Below, one piece after another: positions 7,909 to 16,766 of a stretch of 63,232 bases of DNA; the first letter of the stretch is position 1, and each line of letters begins with the position of its first letter. Below the pieces are notes generated by a model, which was not told where the DNA came from, made no database searches, and saw only the letters and a list, made by a program, of their open reading frames with translations. A program made the translations under genes and the position numbers. Origin of the DNA: Bacilli bacterium (GTDB taxonomy: Bacteria > Bacillota_I > Bacilli_A > RF39 > UBA660); assembly GCA_017515795.1 (NCBI GenBank), contig JAFWEE010000002.1, positions 1-63,232 of the forward strand, in the 5' to 3' direction.

Positions 7909-7925
7909 TTAAATCACCTATACAA

Positions 7926-7936
7926 ATTATACCATA
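7926..7936 (-). promoter_or_regulatory. Extended -10 promoter for murT-gatD
   Basis: On the minus strand this reads TATGGTATAAT, about 18 nt before the murT start codon. It is divergent from the YebC promoter. Confidence 0.65.
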
Positions 7937-7952
7937 TTTTTATAATTTTAAG

Positions 7953-7981
7953 TTGTTTTTTAATTACCTTTATAGTAAAAT
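7953..7981 (+). promoter_or_regulatory. Promoter for the YebC-family gene
   Basis: TTGTTT at 7953-7958, 17-nt spacer, TAAAAT at 7976-7981, then 26 nt to the ATG. Confidence 0.55.
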
Positions 7982-8007
7982 ACTTAAGAGAAAAGAGAGT
8001 GAAATAT

Positions 8008-8724
8008 ATGGGAAGAGCATATGAGGTAAGAAAAGCTGCTATTCAAAAAAATGGAGCTGCTAAAGCTAAAATTTATTCAAACTTTGCAAAAGAAATTTAT
8101 ATAGCTGCTAAATCAGGTGGTACTAGTATAGAGGCTAATGATAAACTTAAACAATTAGTTGAAAAGGCAAAAAGAAATCAAGTACCAAGTGATATTATAA
8201 ATAGAGCAATAGATAAAGTTAATGCTGGTGTAGATGAAAACTATCAAAGTTTAAGATATGAAGGTTTTGGACCTGGTGCATCTAATTTAATAGTAGACTG
8301 TTTAACAGATAATGTTAATAGAACTGTTGGAATGGTTAGACCTGCTTTTACTAAATGTAATGGTAAACTTGGAGTAGAAAATTCAGTATCACATTTCTAT
8401 GAAAACTTAGCTATATTTGCTGTTAAAGGTTATACTGAAGAAGAAATGTTAGATTTACTTATGGAACAAGGAGTAGATATTAAAGATATTGAATCTGATG
8501 GTGAGGATGTAATAATAACTGGAGATGCTAAAGAATATAATAATATTAAGAAAGCATTACTTGCTATTAATCCAAATATAGAATTAGATGTAGATGAAGT
8601 ATCTATGGTATCACTTGATAAAGTTAAACTTGAAGGTGAAGACCTAGAAATGTTTAATAAATTATTAAATATGTTAGATGAAATTGAAGATGTACAAAAT
8701 GTATATCACAATGTAGAATTATAG
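8008..8724 (+). CDS. YebC/PmpR family protein (YeeN type)
   Basis: 238-residue member of the YebC/PmpR/TACO1 family. These were long annotated as transcription regulators, and recent work links them to translation of difficult sequences such as proline runs. The N-terminus GRAYEVRKAAIQKNGAAKAK and the core RYEGFGPGASNLIVDCLTDN are diagnostic of the YeeN-like subgroup. A GTG at 7999 is in frame, but the ATG at 8008 gives the family's MGRAYE start and better spacing from GAGAGTGA, so it is chosen. It is alone in its transcription unit, with its own promoter and terminator. Confidence 0.93.
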   Translation: MGRAYEVRKAAIQKNGAAKAKIYSNFAKEIYIAAKSGGTSIEANDKLKQLVEKAKRNQVPSDIINRAIDKVNAGVDENYQSLRYEGFGPGASNLIVDCLTDNVNRTVGMVRPAFTKCNGKLGVENSVSHFYENLAIFAVKGYTEEEMLDLLMEQGVDIKDIESDGEDVIITGDAKEYNNIKKALLAINPNIELDVDEVSMVSLDKVKLEGEDLEMFNKLLNMLDEIEDVQNVYHNVEL

Positions 8725-8752
8725 GAAGATTTATCTTCCTTTTTATTTTTTT
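8723..8752 (+). terminator. Terminator after YebC-family gene
   Basis: AGGAAGA / TCTTCCT stem with a 4-nt loop, starting at the stop codon, then a long T-rich run. Confidence 0.85.
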
Positions 8753-8759
8753 TAAAATG

Positions 8760-8768
8760 TGTTATAAT
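8760..8768 (+). promoter_or_regulatory. Extended -10 promoter for carboxypeptidase gene
   Basis: TGTTATAAT directly after the preceding terminator. Transcription should start near 8775, which rules out the in-frame ATG at 8757 as a start. Confidence 0.65.
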
Positions 8769-8792
8769 GCTAATAGTAGAGGAATAAGAAAA

Positions 8793-10169
8793 ATGGGAAA
8801 AAGAAGAAAGAGAATTAGAATTGATCGTATTCTTATTTGTTTAGTTTTTTTAGTCGCGCTTATTTTTCTTATTAGATTTATTATATACATTATATTTGGA
8901 TTTAAAGTTTTAGGAGAAGCCAAAAAAGGAAATACTATTAAGCTTTATCATGATAATGCTAATGTGTGGAAAAAGACTGTTAAATATATTAATGAGAATA
9001 TGGATGAAGTAAATATTAAATATAAGAATTATACTATTACTATGGATTCATCATATTTTAAAAGAAATATGAATATTAAACCAGATATTACTACTAAGAA
9101 GATTAACAGTGGTGAATTTTATAAACAAAAAGGTATATATATAGACAATAATAATATTATGTCTATAGCTACTAGTATTAAGTTTAAATTACCACATTAT
9201 ATATATAAGAATGGTTATGTAGATTTATATGGTATTACAGATGATGGAACTTATGTACTTTTAGAGTCTAGAAAGAAAGTAGATAAGTATTATACTTTAA
9301 ATGTATATGATAATTATAAAGATTATTTTGTTACATATGTTAAATTAGATAGTATTAAGACTACTCAAAGTTATACTTTAGAAGAAGGAGAAACTAAAGA
9401 AATAAAACTTGAGTTTAATCCATCAAATGCTACTAATAAGAAGGTTGTTTATACTGGATATGATAAAGACATCATATCTATAGAAAACGGTCTAATAAAG
9501 GCCTTAAAAGCAGGTAAAACTACTATTAAAATAAAAGGTGATGATATGTCTATTGCTAAAGTTAAAATAGTAGTTAATAAAAAGAAAGAAGAACCTAAAA
9601 AGACTGAGAAAATAGAGGTTAAATCAAAAGTAACTAAGGGTGAAGATGGAATCTATTATATAGATGGAATAATGATTGTTAATAAATCATATCCATTACC
9701 AGAAACTTATGATCCAGGTAAATTACTTCCAGAATTTATGAATGCATATAATGAAATGCTCGCAGATGCTACTAGTGATGGAATTAAGTTATGGATTCAA
9801 TCAGGATATAGATCTTATGATTATCAAGTAGGTTTATATGATATGTATGTTAAACAAGATGGTAGAGCTAAAGCAGATACATATTCTGCAAGACCAGGTT
9901 ATTCAGAACATCAATCAGGTTTAGCTGCAGATATTAATAATCCATCTAGTTCATTTAATGGTACTAAAGAAGCTAAATGGTTAAAAGAAAACTGCTATAA
10001 ATATGGATTTATTATTAGATTCCCAGAAGGTGAAGAAGAATATACTGGATATAAATATGAATCATGGCATATAAGATATGTAGGTAAAGTAATATCAAAT
10101 AAAATCCATGAAGCTGGAGATATATCTTTAGAACATTATTATGATATAGAAAGTAAATATTCTAATTAA
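8793..10169 (+). CDS. Membrane-anchored VanY-type D-alanyl-D-alanine carboxypeptidase with Ig-like domain
   Basis: Peptidase family M15B: trims terminal D-Ala from peptidoglycan stem peptides outside the membrane. From the start used here it has 458 residues. A basic N-terminus and one membrane helix (about 10-37) come first, then a linker domain. A bacterial Ig-like (BIG2) domain follows, with the typical NPSNATNKKVVYTGYDKDII run. The C-terminal VanY domain carries SGYRSYDYQ, the zinc motif SEHQSGLAADI (HxxxxxxD) and WH near the end. The ATG at 8793 has GAGGA upstream; an in-frame ATG at 8757 lies inside the promoter and is rejected. No vancomycin-resistance context; housekeeping wall maturation is likely. 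Confidence 0.92.
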   Translation: MGKRRKRIRIDRILICLVFLVALIFLIRFIIYIIFGFKVLGEAKKGNTIKLYHDNANVWKKTVKYINENMDEVNIKYKNYTITMDSSYFKRNMNIKPDITTKKINSGEFYKQKGIYIDNNNIMSIATSIKFKLPHYIYKNGYVDLYGITDDGTYVLLESRKKVDKYYTLNVYDNYKDYFVTYVKLDSIKTTQSYTLEEGETKEIKLEFNPSNATNKKVVYTGYDKDIISIENGLIKALKAGKTTIKIKGDDMSIAKVKIVVNKKKEEPKKTEKIEVKSKVTKGEDGIYYIDGIMIVNKSYPLPETYDPGKLLPEFMNAYNEMLADATSDGIKLWIQSGYRSYDYQVGLYDMYVKQDGRAKADTYSARPGYSEHQSGLAADINNPSSSFNGTKEAKWLKENCYKYGFIIRFPEGEEEYTGYKYESWHIRYVGKVISNKIHEAGDISLEHYYDIESKYSN

Positions 10170-10183
10170 TGTAAACTCTTGTC

Positions 10184-10218
10184 AAAAAGAAAATCATTAA
10201 ATTGATTTTCTTTTTTTT
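10184..10218 (+). terminator. Terminator after carboxypeptidase gene
   Basis: AAAAAGAAAATCA pairs with TGATTTTCTTTTT across a 6-nt loop, with further T residues after the stem. Confidence 0.8.
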
Positions 10219-10247
10219 ACATTTTACAATTAAAATAGGTGATAGAA

Positions 10248-10454
10248 ATGAATATATTAAATATTGTTCCAATTGTAGAATTATTAATCTTTTTAACAGT
10301 ATTAATATGTATTGTTTTATTAATTAAAATGTTAATTAATAGGAAAAAAATGGTTAAATTAGATGAAGAACTATCACATATAAGAAATATAAATAATATT
10401 ATTAAAGATGAAAAATATATAGAAATGACTTTACCATTTAGTCCATTTATTTAA
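10248..10454 (+). CDS. Small single-helix membrane protein, unknown
   Basis: 68 residues: one hydrophobic helix (about 5-30) followed by a basic loop (KMLINRKKM) and a short charged helix; ends TLPFSPFI. Not recognised. An upstream in-frame GTG at 10239 is part of the AGGTGAT ribosome site, so the ATG at 10248 is the start. It has its own terminator before mraY. A plausible small gene because its ribosome site and terminator are both good. Confidence 0.6.
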   Translation: MNILNIVPIVELLIFLTVLICIVLLIKMLINRKKMVKLDEELSHIRNINNIIKDEKYIEMTLPFSPFI

Positions 10455-10480
10455 AAGTAATTGTTGTAGTTACTTTTTTT
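10453..10480 (+). terminator. Terminator upstream of mraY
   Basis: AAAAGTAA / TTACTTTT stem with a 9-nt loop, then a T run. The -10 of mraY begins three bases later. Confidence 0.75.
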
Positions 10481-10482
10481 TA

Positions 10483-10491
10483 TGTTATAAT
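10483..10491 (+). promoter_or_regulatory. Extended -10 promoter for mraY
   Basis: TGTTATAAT immediately after the previous terminator's T run, 23 nt before the mraY ATG. Confidence 0.65.
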
Positions 10492-10514
10492 CTTATTATA
10501 GAGGTGAATAAACA

Positions 10515-11507
10515 ATGTATATACTTGCTAAATCAGTATTAGCATTAACAGCTGGATTCTTAGTAGCTATTGTTTTAGGAGCAGTTATAGTTCCATTTTT
10601 AAGAAAAAAGAAAATGGGTCAAGTAACTAGTAAATTTGTAGAAGAACATGCATCTAAAGCAGGAACACCAGTTATGGGAGGTATTATTTTTATATTATCT
10701 ACTCTTATGGTTCTAGCTTTATTAGTAGTTCTAAAAAAGATAGATTATACATCTAATTTAACTATAGTATTATTTGTATTTTTATCTTATGCTTTATTGG
10801 GTTTTATAGATGATTATAGAATTATTAAATATAAATCTAATGAAAAAGGATTAACTAGACTTCAAAAGTTTATAGGACAAGTAATTATTGCAATAGGATT
10901 CTTCTTATTATATATAAGAAATGGAATGGATCCTACCATAGAAATATATTTATTCCATATTAAATTAAATCTTGGAATGTTCTATGTAGTATTTATATTA
11001 TTTATGTTAGTAGGTTCATCAAATGCTGTTAATTTAACAGATGGATTAGATGGTCTTGCTGGAGGATTATGTGTTATAGCATTTATAGTATATGGTATGA
11101 TTGCATGGAATACAGGATGGATTCAAGGTTATGATAATTTAGCATTATTCTGTTTTATATTAGTAGGAGGTCTTTTAGGATTCTTAGTATTTAATGGATA
11201 TCCCGCTAAAGTATTTATGGGTGATACAGGTGCTTTATCACTTGGAGCAACACTTGCTACTATAGCAATACTTACTCATAGAGAATTATCTTTAGTAATA
11301 GTAGGTGGAGTATTTATTATAGAAACATTATCTGTTATAATACAAATAGCATCTGTTAAATTAAGAGGTAAAAGAGTATTTCCAAAGACTCCAATACATC
11401 ATTCATTCCAAATAAAAGGATGGCAAGAACCAAATATAGTAAAAGCATTTTATGTAGCTGGATTCCTTCTTGGAATAGTTGGTATATTATATGGAGTATG
11501 GTTTTAA
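10515..11507 (+). CDS. mraY: Phospho-N-acetylmuramoyl-pentapeptide-transferase
   Basis: Integral membrane enzyme that makes lipid I from UDP-MurNAc-pentapeptide and undecaprenyl phosphate. 330 residues with about ten hydrophobic segments. The catalytic signatures are present: GFIDDYRIIKYKSNEKGL, NLTDGLDGLAGG, FMGDTGALSLGA and the PIHHSFQIKGW loop. GAGGTG precedes the ATG. mraY is normally inside the dcw cluster after ftsI/murE; here it sits some 40 kb away from the rest of that cluster, next to other envelope genes. Probably cotranscribed with the next gene (15 nt gap). Confidence 0.97.
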   Translation: MYILAKSVLALTAGFLVAIVLGAVIVPFLRKKKMGQVTSKFVEEHASKAGTPVMGGIIFILSTLMVLALLVVLKKIDYTSNLTIVLFVFLSYALLGFIDDYRIIKYKSNEKGLTRLQKFIGQVIIAIGFFLLYIRNGMDPTIEIYLFHIKLNLGMFYVVFILFMLVGSSNAVNLTDGLDGLAGGLCVIAFIVYGMIAWNTGWIQGYDNLALFCFILVGGLLGFLVFNGYPAKVFMGDTGALSLGATLATIAILTHRELSLVIVGGVFIIETLSVIIQIASVKLRGKRVFPKTPIHHSFQIKGWQEPNIVKAFYVAGFLLGIVGILYGVWF

Positions 11508-11522
11508 TAAAGGAGAACTAAA

Positions 11523-12293
11523 ATGAAAAAAGAAGAAAAAAAGAAAATTCAAAAAGAAGTTAAAGAAGAAGTAAAAGAAAAATTAACTGATATCAAAGAG
11601 GATGTAAAAGAAGATTTTACTCAAGAAAAAATGTCTAAAAAAGAAATAAAAGCTAAAGCTGAAGCAGGTATGACATTAGATGAAATTAAAAAAGAAAATA
11701 AAAGAATTAAAAGAAGAAGTTCTACTAATAGATTCTTTGCTACTTTCTTCTTATTAATACTATTCTATATATTTGGTGTTGTATCTGGAGTATATGTAGC
11801 AGATAAATATAATGTTACTTTATTTGTTAAAGAAGAAAAGAAAGAAAATAAAGTTAATCCTGCTAATGAAGAATGTACTATTATTAATTGTGAAAAAATT
11901 ACATTCTCAGGAGTATATACAGGAAATGTTAATGATAAAGATGATGGTACAGGAAGCATGTTATCAGTATCTTTAGATTTAGATGAAAATGGATATGCTT
12001 CACTTACATCTACTTTAAACGGTGAGGTAGTAGAAGTTAGTAGTGGTACTTATGATGTTAAAGATAATAAATTAACTTATTCAAGAGTATATGCTAAAGG
12101 TGGAAATGATCAAAAGAATAATACATATTTCATTAAGATAGGTGCTTCATCAAATGGCTCATATAGATATAGTGATTTATTTGATAATAGTAGAACAGAA
12201 GAAACATTTGTTATTAATGAAAATGGATTTACATTAAATAATTATGCTAAAGCAATATTATCTGTTGATAAATTTATAGAATTAAGTAAATAA
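11523..12293 (+). CDS. Single-pass membrane protein with charged cytoplasmic segment, unknown
   Basis: 256 residues, not recognised. The first 60 residues are extremely rich in Lys and Glu (likely helical or coiled), followed by a basic stretch (KRIKRRSS), one membrane helix (about 71-94) and an external domain of about 160 residues. That domain holds two close Cys residues (about 120 and 125) and ends in a beta-rich part. The layout suggests an N-in anchor presenting a small domain outside. It follows mraY by 15 nt with a good ribosome site, so a link to lipid II synthesis or envelope is possible by context only. Confidence 0.8.
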   Translation: MKKEEKKKIQKEVKEEVKEKLTDIKEDVKEDFTQEKMSKKEIKAKAEAGMTLDEIKKENKRIKRRSSTNRFFATFFLLILFYIFGVVSGVYVADKYNVTLFVKEEKKENKVNPANEECTIINCEKITFSGVYTGNVNDKDDGTGSMLSVSLDLDENGYASLTSTLNGEVVEVSSGTYDVKDNKLTYSRVYAKGGNDQKNNTYFIKIGASSNGSYRYSDLFDNSRTEETFVINENGFTLNNYAKAILSVDKFIELSK

Positions 12294-12316
12294 TCTGGTT
12301 ATACCAGATTTTTTAT
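12292..12316 (+). terminator. Terminator of the mraY unit
   Basis: AATCTGG / CCAGATT stem with a 5-nt loop and T run, overlapping the stop codon. Confidence 0.85.
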
Positions 12317-12335
12317 TTACTTTTTTATTTTATTT

Positions 12336-12344
12336 TGATATAAT
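12336..12344 (+). promoter_or_regulatory. Extended -10 promoter for the cadherin-like surface protein
   Basis: TGATATAAT, followed in the leader by the perfect palindrome GGGTACCC (12360-12367), which could be an operator. The leader is 44 nt, longer than most here. Confidence 0.6.
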
Positions 12345-12387
12345 TTATCTATGATAGAGGGGTACCCAGAAAGAAGGATAAGAAGGT

Positions 12388-13650
12388 ATGAAAAAATTTA
12401 AAACGTATATATTTATATTGTTATTAGCTTTAATATTAATACCATTTAAAGTATTTGCAGAGGATGCAAAACCTGCAACATTTACTTTAAATTCATCTGG
12501 AACAGTTAAAATAGGTCAAACATTTGATGTTACATTATCTTATACTGAAGATTCCACAGGTGTTAACACAATGAGTTCGTGTAATCTTACTATTTCATAT
12601 GATAGTAATGTACTTGAGTATGTAAGTACAAGTATTAAAAATGCTTCAGTCAGTAATGGATCTATAGGTGTTAGTAACACAGGTTCAGTAACTTTTAAAG
12701 TAAAAAGTATTCCATCTTCAAAATCAGCTTTAATTGGTTTAGAAGGTACTGCAGTAATTAGTGGTGAAGAGGAAACATGTTCAAATAATGGGCAAAGATG
12801 TAAAGTTTCATCTACATCAGTTAAAATTGCTGAATTAGGAACTGATTCAAAACTTAGTGGATTATCTATTCCAAATACTACATTAAGTCCTGCATTTAAT
12901 AAAAATACATATGATTATACAGCAGATTTAAAAGATGTAACATCTGTAGAAGTTAAAGCAACTGCTAGTGATCCAAATGCTAAAGTACAAATAAGTGATA
13001 ATTATAAGAATCTTCAAAAAGGAGAAAATACTATTAGTATAGTAGTAACTGCTGAAAATGGTAAAAATAAATCAACATATAAAATAAAAGTTAATCTTGA
13101 ACTTACTCCAACAGAAGAAGAATTAAAATTAGCTGATGCTTCACTTACTTCTTTAGAAATAAAAGATCAAAAAATAGAATTTAATCCAGAAGAAGTTAAA
13201 TATTATTTAGAAGTTCCATATAATATCACTAGTTTAGAAATAACTCCAAAGACTACTAATGAAAATGCTACTTTTGAAATATCTGGTAATGATAAATTTA
13301 TAGTAGGTAAGAATACTGTTAATATTAAAGTAACAGCAGAAGATGGAACTACTACTAAAACATATTCAATTATAGTAACTAGACTTCAACAAAATAAAAA
13401 AATAGTTCAAACTTGTCCAGATACAACAAGTTTAAAAGAATGGATAATATTCTCAGTAGGATTACTACTAACATTTACTCTTGGTATTTTCCTTGGCTAT
13501 GTACTTTGTAAAAAAGGTATTATTCAAAAAATATTTAAGAAAAAAGAAAAGCAAGAAGAAGCAGTAGAACTACAAACTTTATCTGATACAATTGACTTAA
13601 GTGATGTTGTAGAAGAGATAAAAGATGATGAAGATGTAAAAAAAGCTTAA
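12388..13650 (+). CDS. Secreted, C-terminally anchored surface protein with cohesin-like and two cadherin-like beta-sandwich domains
   Basis: 420 residues. A clear signal peptide (about 1-24, ending KVFAEDA) is followed by a cohesin-like beta domain (about 28-150: VKIGQTFDVTLSY, ISYDSNVLEYVS). Next come two copies of a cadherin-like beta-sandwich domain (about 155-235 and 250-332), each with the pattern L-S-x-L...FNPNTY-x-Y...TIxVTAENG...YxIxV. A membrane helix at about 353-377 and an acidic cytoplasmic tail end the protein. There is no LPxTG motif, so the membrane helix is the anchor. The ribosome site (AAGAAGG) is only fair. No partner with a dockerin is visible in the window. Role in adhesion or surface assembly is inferred. 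Confidence 0.8.
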   Translation: MKKFKTYIFILLLALILIPFKVFAEDAKPATFTLNSSGTVKIGQTFDVTLSYTEDSTGVNTMSSCNLTISYDSNVLEYVSTSIKNASVSNGSIGVSNTGSVTFKVKSIPSSKSALIGLEGTAVISGEEETCSNNGQRCKVSSTSVKIAELGTDSKLSGLSIPNTTLSPAFNKNTYDYTADLKDVTSVEVKATASDPNAKVQISDNYKNLQKGENTISIVVTAENGKNKSTYKIKVNLELTPTEEELKLADASLTSLEIKDQKIEFNPEEVKYYLEVPYNITSLEITPKTTNENATFEISGNDKFIVGKNTVNIKVTAEDGTTTKTYSIIVTRLQQNKKIVQTCPDTTSLKEWIIFSVGLLLTFTLGIFLGYVLCKKGIIQKIFKKKEKQEEAVELQTLSDTIDLSDVVEEIKDDEDVKKA

Positions 13651-13668
13651 AAAATTAAGCTTTTTTTC
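13638..13668 (+). terminator. Terminator after surface protein gene
   Basis: AAAAAGCTTAA / TTAAGCTTTTT stem with an AAAA loop, overlapping the stop codon. Confidence 0.85.
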
Positions 13669-13675
13669 TATTTTT

Positions 13676-13697
13676 AGGGGAATTTCCTCTTTTTTTG
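13676..13697 (+). terminator. Second small hairpin before dnaG
   Basis: AGGGG / CCTCT (one G-T pair) with an AATTT loop, followed by a T run. Possible backup terminator or attenuator of the dnaG operon. Confidence 0.45.
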
Positions 13698-13702
13698 TCG
13701 AA

Positions 13703-13708
13703 TAATAT
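13703..13708 (+). promoter_or_regulatory. Possible -10 for dnaG-rpoD-trmK
   Basis: TAATAT, 20 nt before the dnaG ATG. Weak; no clear -35. Confidence 0.35.
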
Positions 13709-13727
13709 AGTTGTCGGGAGTTTTTTT

Positions 13728-15461
13728 ATGAATAAAATAACATTTGAAGAAGTACTTAGTATTCAAAGAAAAGTAAATATTGTAGATGTTATTAAGAATT
13801 ATATTTCACTTACTCCAAGAGGAAAGAATTATTTTGGAGTGTGTCCATTTCATGATGACCATAATCCATCAATGAGTGTATCTGAAGAAAAGCAAATGTA
13901 TAAATGTTTTGTATGTGGTGCATCTGGTAATGTATTTAACTTTGTTAAAGAATATGAAAAGATACCGTATTATGCAGCAGTAAAAAAAATAGCAGATCAA
14001 ATAGGCGTTAATTTTGAATATCATGAAAAGAAAGAATTTATAGATGAATCACTTAAGAAGATGTATGACATATATGATTATGCATCTAAGTATTATCAAA
14101 ATAATTTAAATACTAATTTAGGTAAAGAAGCTAAAGAGTATTTAAGTAAAAGATCTATAGATGAAGATATAATTAATACATTTGGAATTGGACTTTCTTT
14201 TGATGATGATAAATTATCTAATCTATTATTAAAAAAATACATAGAAAATGATTTAGTAGATTCAGGTATAAGCATAAGAAGTACTAATAAAGTTTATGAT
14301 ATTTTTAAAAATAGAATTATGTTTCCTTTATGGGATATAAATGGTAAAGTAGTAGGATTCTCAGGAAGAATATATAATAATACTTCTGAAAGTAAATATA
14401 TTAACTCTAAAGAATCTAAGATATTTAAAAAAGGATCTTTATTATATAACTATCATAATGCAAGGGAATATGCTATTAAAGAAGATAATATTATAATAGT
14501 TGAAGGATTTATGGATGTAATAAGATTATATTCTATAGGTATAAAGAATGTAGTAGCTACTATGGGAACTGCAATAACTAAAGAACATGTATCTCTAATC
14601 AAAAGACTTAGTAATAATGTAACTCTATTATTTGATGGAGATTCAGCTGGTGAAAAAGCTACTAATGCATGTATAACTATGATGAAAGATTCTAATTTAA
14701 ATATAAAAGTAGTTAGATTAGAAGAAGACCTAGATCCAGATGATTATATACTAAAAAAAGGTAAAGATAAGATGCTTAGTCATTTATCACATGCTAAATC
14801 ATTAATAGACTATAAGAGTGATATATATAAATCTAAATTAAACTTTAATGATAGTAATGATTTATCAAAGTATTTATCACTTGTTAAAGAAGATTTAGAA
14901 AAGATGAATGATGATACTGCAAGAATGATTGAAATAGATAAAATATCTAAAGAAACTGGTATTAATAAAGATATTATTATGTCTACGATTAAAGTAGAGA
15001 AAAAAGATATACCTAAACCAGTAGAAATTAAAAAAGAAATAAAATTAAATAAGTATGAAAAGGCTTCTGAATATATATTATTTCATATGGTTAAGAATAG
15101 TAATGTAATACAGTATTACTTTAATAATCTAAGTTATTTACCAAATGAAATAGATAGAGAATTAGCATCTAAAATAGTTTTATATTATAAGAAATATAAG
15201 AACTTTAATTTATCAGATTTCATTAGTTATTTAGAAGATAACAATGAACTAATAAAAAGAGTTTTATATATAGATGAATTAAAATATAGTGAAAATTATA
15301 CTTTAGAAGAAATAGATGCATATTTTAATGCTATTAGAGAATATATTAAAAAAGAAGAAATAAGAAAATTACAAAAACAAATGAAAGAAGAAACTAATGA
15401 AGTTGTTAAAAGAGAATTAGCTTCTAGAATTATAGAATTGAAAGTAAAGGGAGAAGAGTAA
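13728..15461 (+). CDS. dnaG: DNA primase
   Basis: Synthesises RNA primers at the replication fork. 577 residues from the chosen start. The N-terminal zinc finger is CPFH...CFVCG (about residues 39-65). The TOPRIM core has the [19 protein letters not shown] block and the [13 protein letters not shown] metal-binding motif. A C-terminal helicase-interaction region of low conservation follows. The frame extends back to a TTG at 13695, but the ATG at 13728 has GGGAG seven bases upstream and gives the normal N-terminus. Its TAA overlaps the rpoD ATG (TAATG), so translation is coupled. This is the classic dnaG-rpoD order. Confidence 0.97.
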   Translation: MNKITFEEVLSIQRKVNIVDVIKNYISLTPRGKNYFGVCPFHDDHNPSMSVSEEKQMYKCFVCGASGNVFNFVKEYEKIPYYAAVKKIADQIGVNFEYHEKKEFIDESLKKMYDIYDYASKYYQNNLNTNLGKEAKEYLSKRSIDEDIINTFGIGLSFDDDKLSNLLLKKYIENDLVDSGISIRSTNKVYDIFKNRIMFPLWDINGKVVGFSGRIYNNTSESKYINSKESKIFKKGSLLYNYHNAREYAIKEDNIIIVEGFMDVIRLYSIGIKNVVATMGTAITKEHVSLIKRLSNNVTLLFDGDSAGEKATNACITMMKDSNLNIKVVRLEEDLDPDDYILKKGKDKMLSHLSHAKSLIDYKSDIYKSKLNFNDSNDLSKYLSLVKEDLEKMNDDTARMIEIDKISKETGINKDIIMSTIKVEKKDIPKPVEIKKEIKLNKYEKASEYILFHMVKNSNVIQYYFNNLSYLPNEIDRELASKIVLYYKKYKNFNLSDFISYLEDNNELIKRVLYIDELKYSENYTLEEIDAYFNAIREYIKKEEIRKLQKQMKEETNEVVKRELASRIIELKVKGEE

Positions 15462-16765
15462 TGGGAGAAATATTAGAAAAAGAAAAGAAAAATTTACTTA
15501 AAATAAATAAGAAAAAGGGATATATAACCGCAGATGATTTAAATAAAATATTTGAAAATGAAGATATATCTGCTGAAGAAATAGATAATATTTATCAATT
15601 CATATCTGATAATAATATAGATATAGTAGAAGAAGAAATGGATGAACCAAAGATGCCTAAGGGTAAGAAAAAGGTTGATGAATATCATGAAATAAAGACT
15701 TTAGAAGATAGAAAGAAAGACTTATTAGAACTAGGTACATCTGTAGGATATTTAACATTTGAACAATTAGCTACAGCTTTAAAAGGCTTAGAAATGGATG
15801 CTGAAAGCTTAGATGATTTATATAATTTCTTAAGAGACAATAATATTGAAGTTATTGAAGAAGGAGAAGAAGATGAAGATCCTGAAGGTGGAGATTCATT
15901 ATCACTTGATGAAGATGATCTACCTAAGAACTTAAATATTAATGACCCAGTTAGAATGTATCTTAAAGAAATAGGTAAGATTTCACTTCTTTCATTAGAT
16001 GAAGAATTAGAATTATCTAAGAGAATAGAAGAAGGAGATGAAGAAGCTAAAAAAAGACTTGCTGAATCAAACCTTCGTCTAGTTGTATCTATTGCTAAAA
16101 GATATGTAGGAAGAAACTTATCATTCCTTGATTTAATTCAAGAAGGTAATATAGGTTTAATGAAGGCTGTTGATAAGTTTGATTCATCAAAAGGATATAA
16201 ATTTTCAACATATGCTACTTGGTGGATTAGACAAGCAATAACAAGAGCTATTGCTGACCAAGCTAAAACTATCAGGGTACCAGTTCATATGGTTGAAACT
16301 ATTAATAAATTAAAGAAAGTTCAAAGACAATTAACTCTAGAACTTAATAGAGAACCAACTGAAAAAGAATTAGCTCAAAAATTACATATAACTGAAGATA
16401 AAGTTAGAGAAATAATTCAAATCTCATTAGATCCTCTTTCACTTGAAACTCCAATAGGTGAAGAAGAGGATTCTCATTTAGGAGATTTTGTATCTGATAA
16501 GAATAATCTAACACCTGAAGAATATGCTATTAATGAAGTATTAAAAGATGAAATCCAAGAAGTACTTCTTACTCTTACAGAAAGAGAAGAACAAGTACTT
16601 AAACTTAGATTTGGTTTAATTGATGGAACTTGTAGAACTCTAGAAGAAGTAGGTACTATCTTTGGAGTAACAAGAGAAAGAATTAGACAAATAGAAGCTA
16701 AAGCTTTAAGAAAACTTAGACACCCATCTAGAAGTAAAAAGCTTAAGGATTATTTAGTAGACTAA
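15461..16765 (+). CDS. rpoD: Primary sigma factor (sigma-70/SigA) with duplicated region 1.1
   Basis: Housekeeping sigma subunit of RNA polymerase. Region 1.2 begins at [18 protein letters not shown] (about 161). Region 2 has [15 protein letters not shown] and the -10 recognition helix [17 protein letters not shown]. Regions 3 and 4 end in [21 protein letters not shown]. Instead of one N-terminal region 1.1 there are two similar copies, about residues 7-58 and 82-134. Both run from a Lys-rich helix through GYIT/GYLT and an acidic helix to [10 protein letters not shown] / [10 protein letters not shown]. The protein is 434 residues. Region 1.1 normally masks DNA binding by free sigma, so the duplication could alter autoinhibition. 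Its promoters in this window match the extended -10 it should recognise. Confidence 0.97.
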   Translation: MGEILEKEKKNLLKINKKKGYITADDLNKIFENEDISAEEIDNIYQFISDNNIDIVEEEMDEPKMPKGKKKVDEYHEIKTLEDRKKDLLELGTSVGYLTFEQLATALKGLEMDAESLDDLYNFLRDNNIEVIEEGEEDEDPEGGDSLSLDEDDLPKNLNINDPVRMYLKEIGKISLLSLDEELELSKRIEEGDEEAKKRLAESNLRLVVSIAKRYVGRNLSFLDLIQEGNIGLMKAVDKFDSSKGYKFSTYATWWIRQAITRAIADQAKTIRVPVHMVETINKLKKVQRQLTLELNREPTEKELAQKLHITEDKVREIIQISLDPLSLETPIGEEEDSHLGDFVSDKNNLTPEEYAINEVLKDEIQEVLLTLTEREEQVLKLRFGLIDGTCRTLEEVGTIFGVTRERIRQIEAKALRKLRHPSRSKKLKDYLVD

Positions 16766-16766
16766 T

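Noticed and set aside
13695..13727. TTG start for dnaG
   Set aside because: It lies before or at the promoter -10 and adds residues not in the family; the ATG at 13728 is better.
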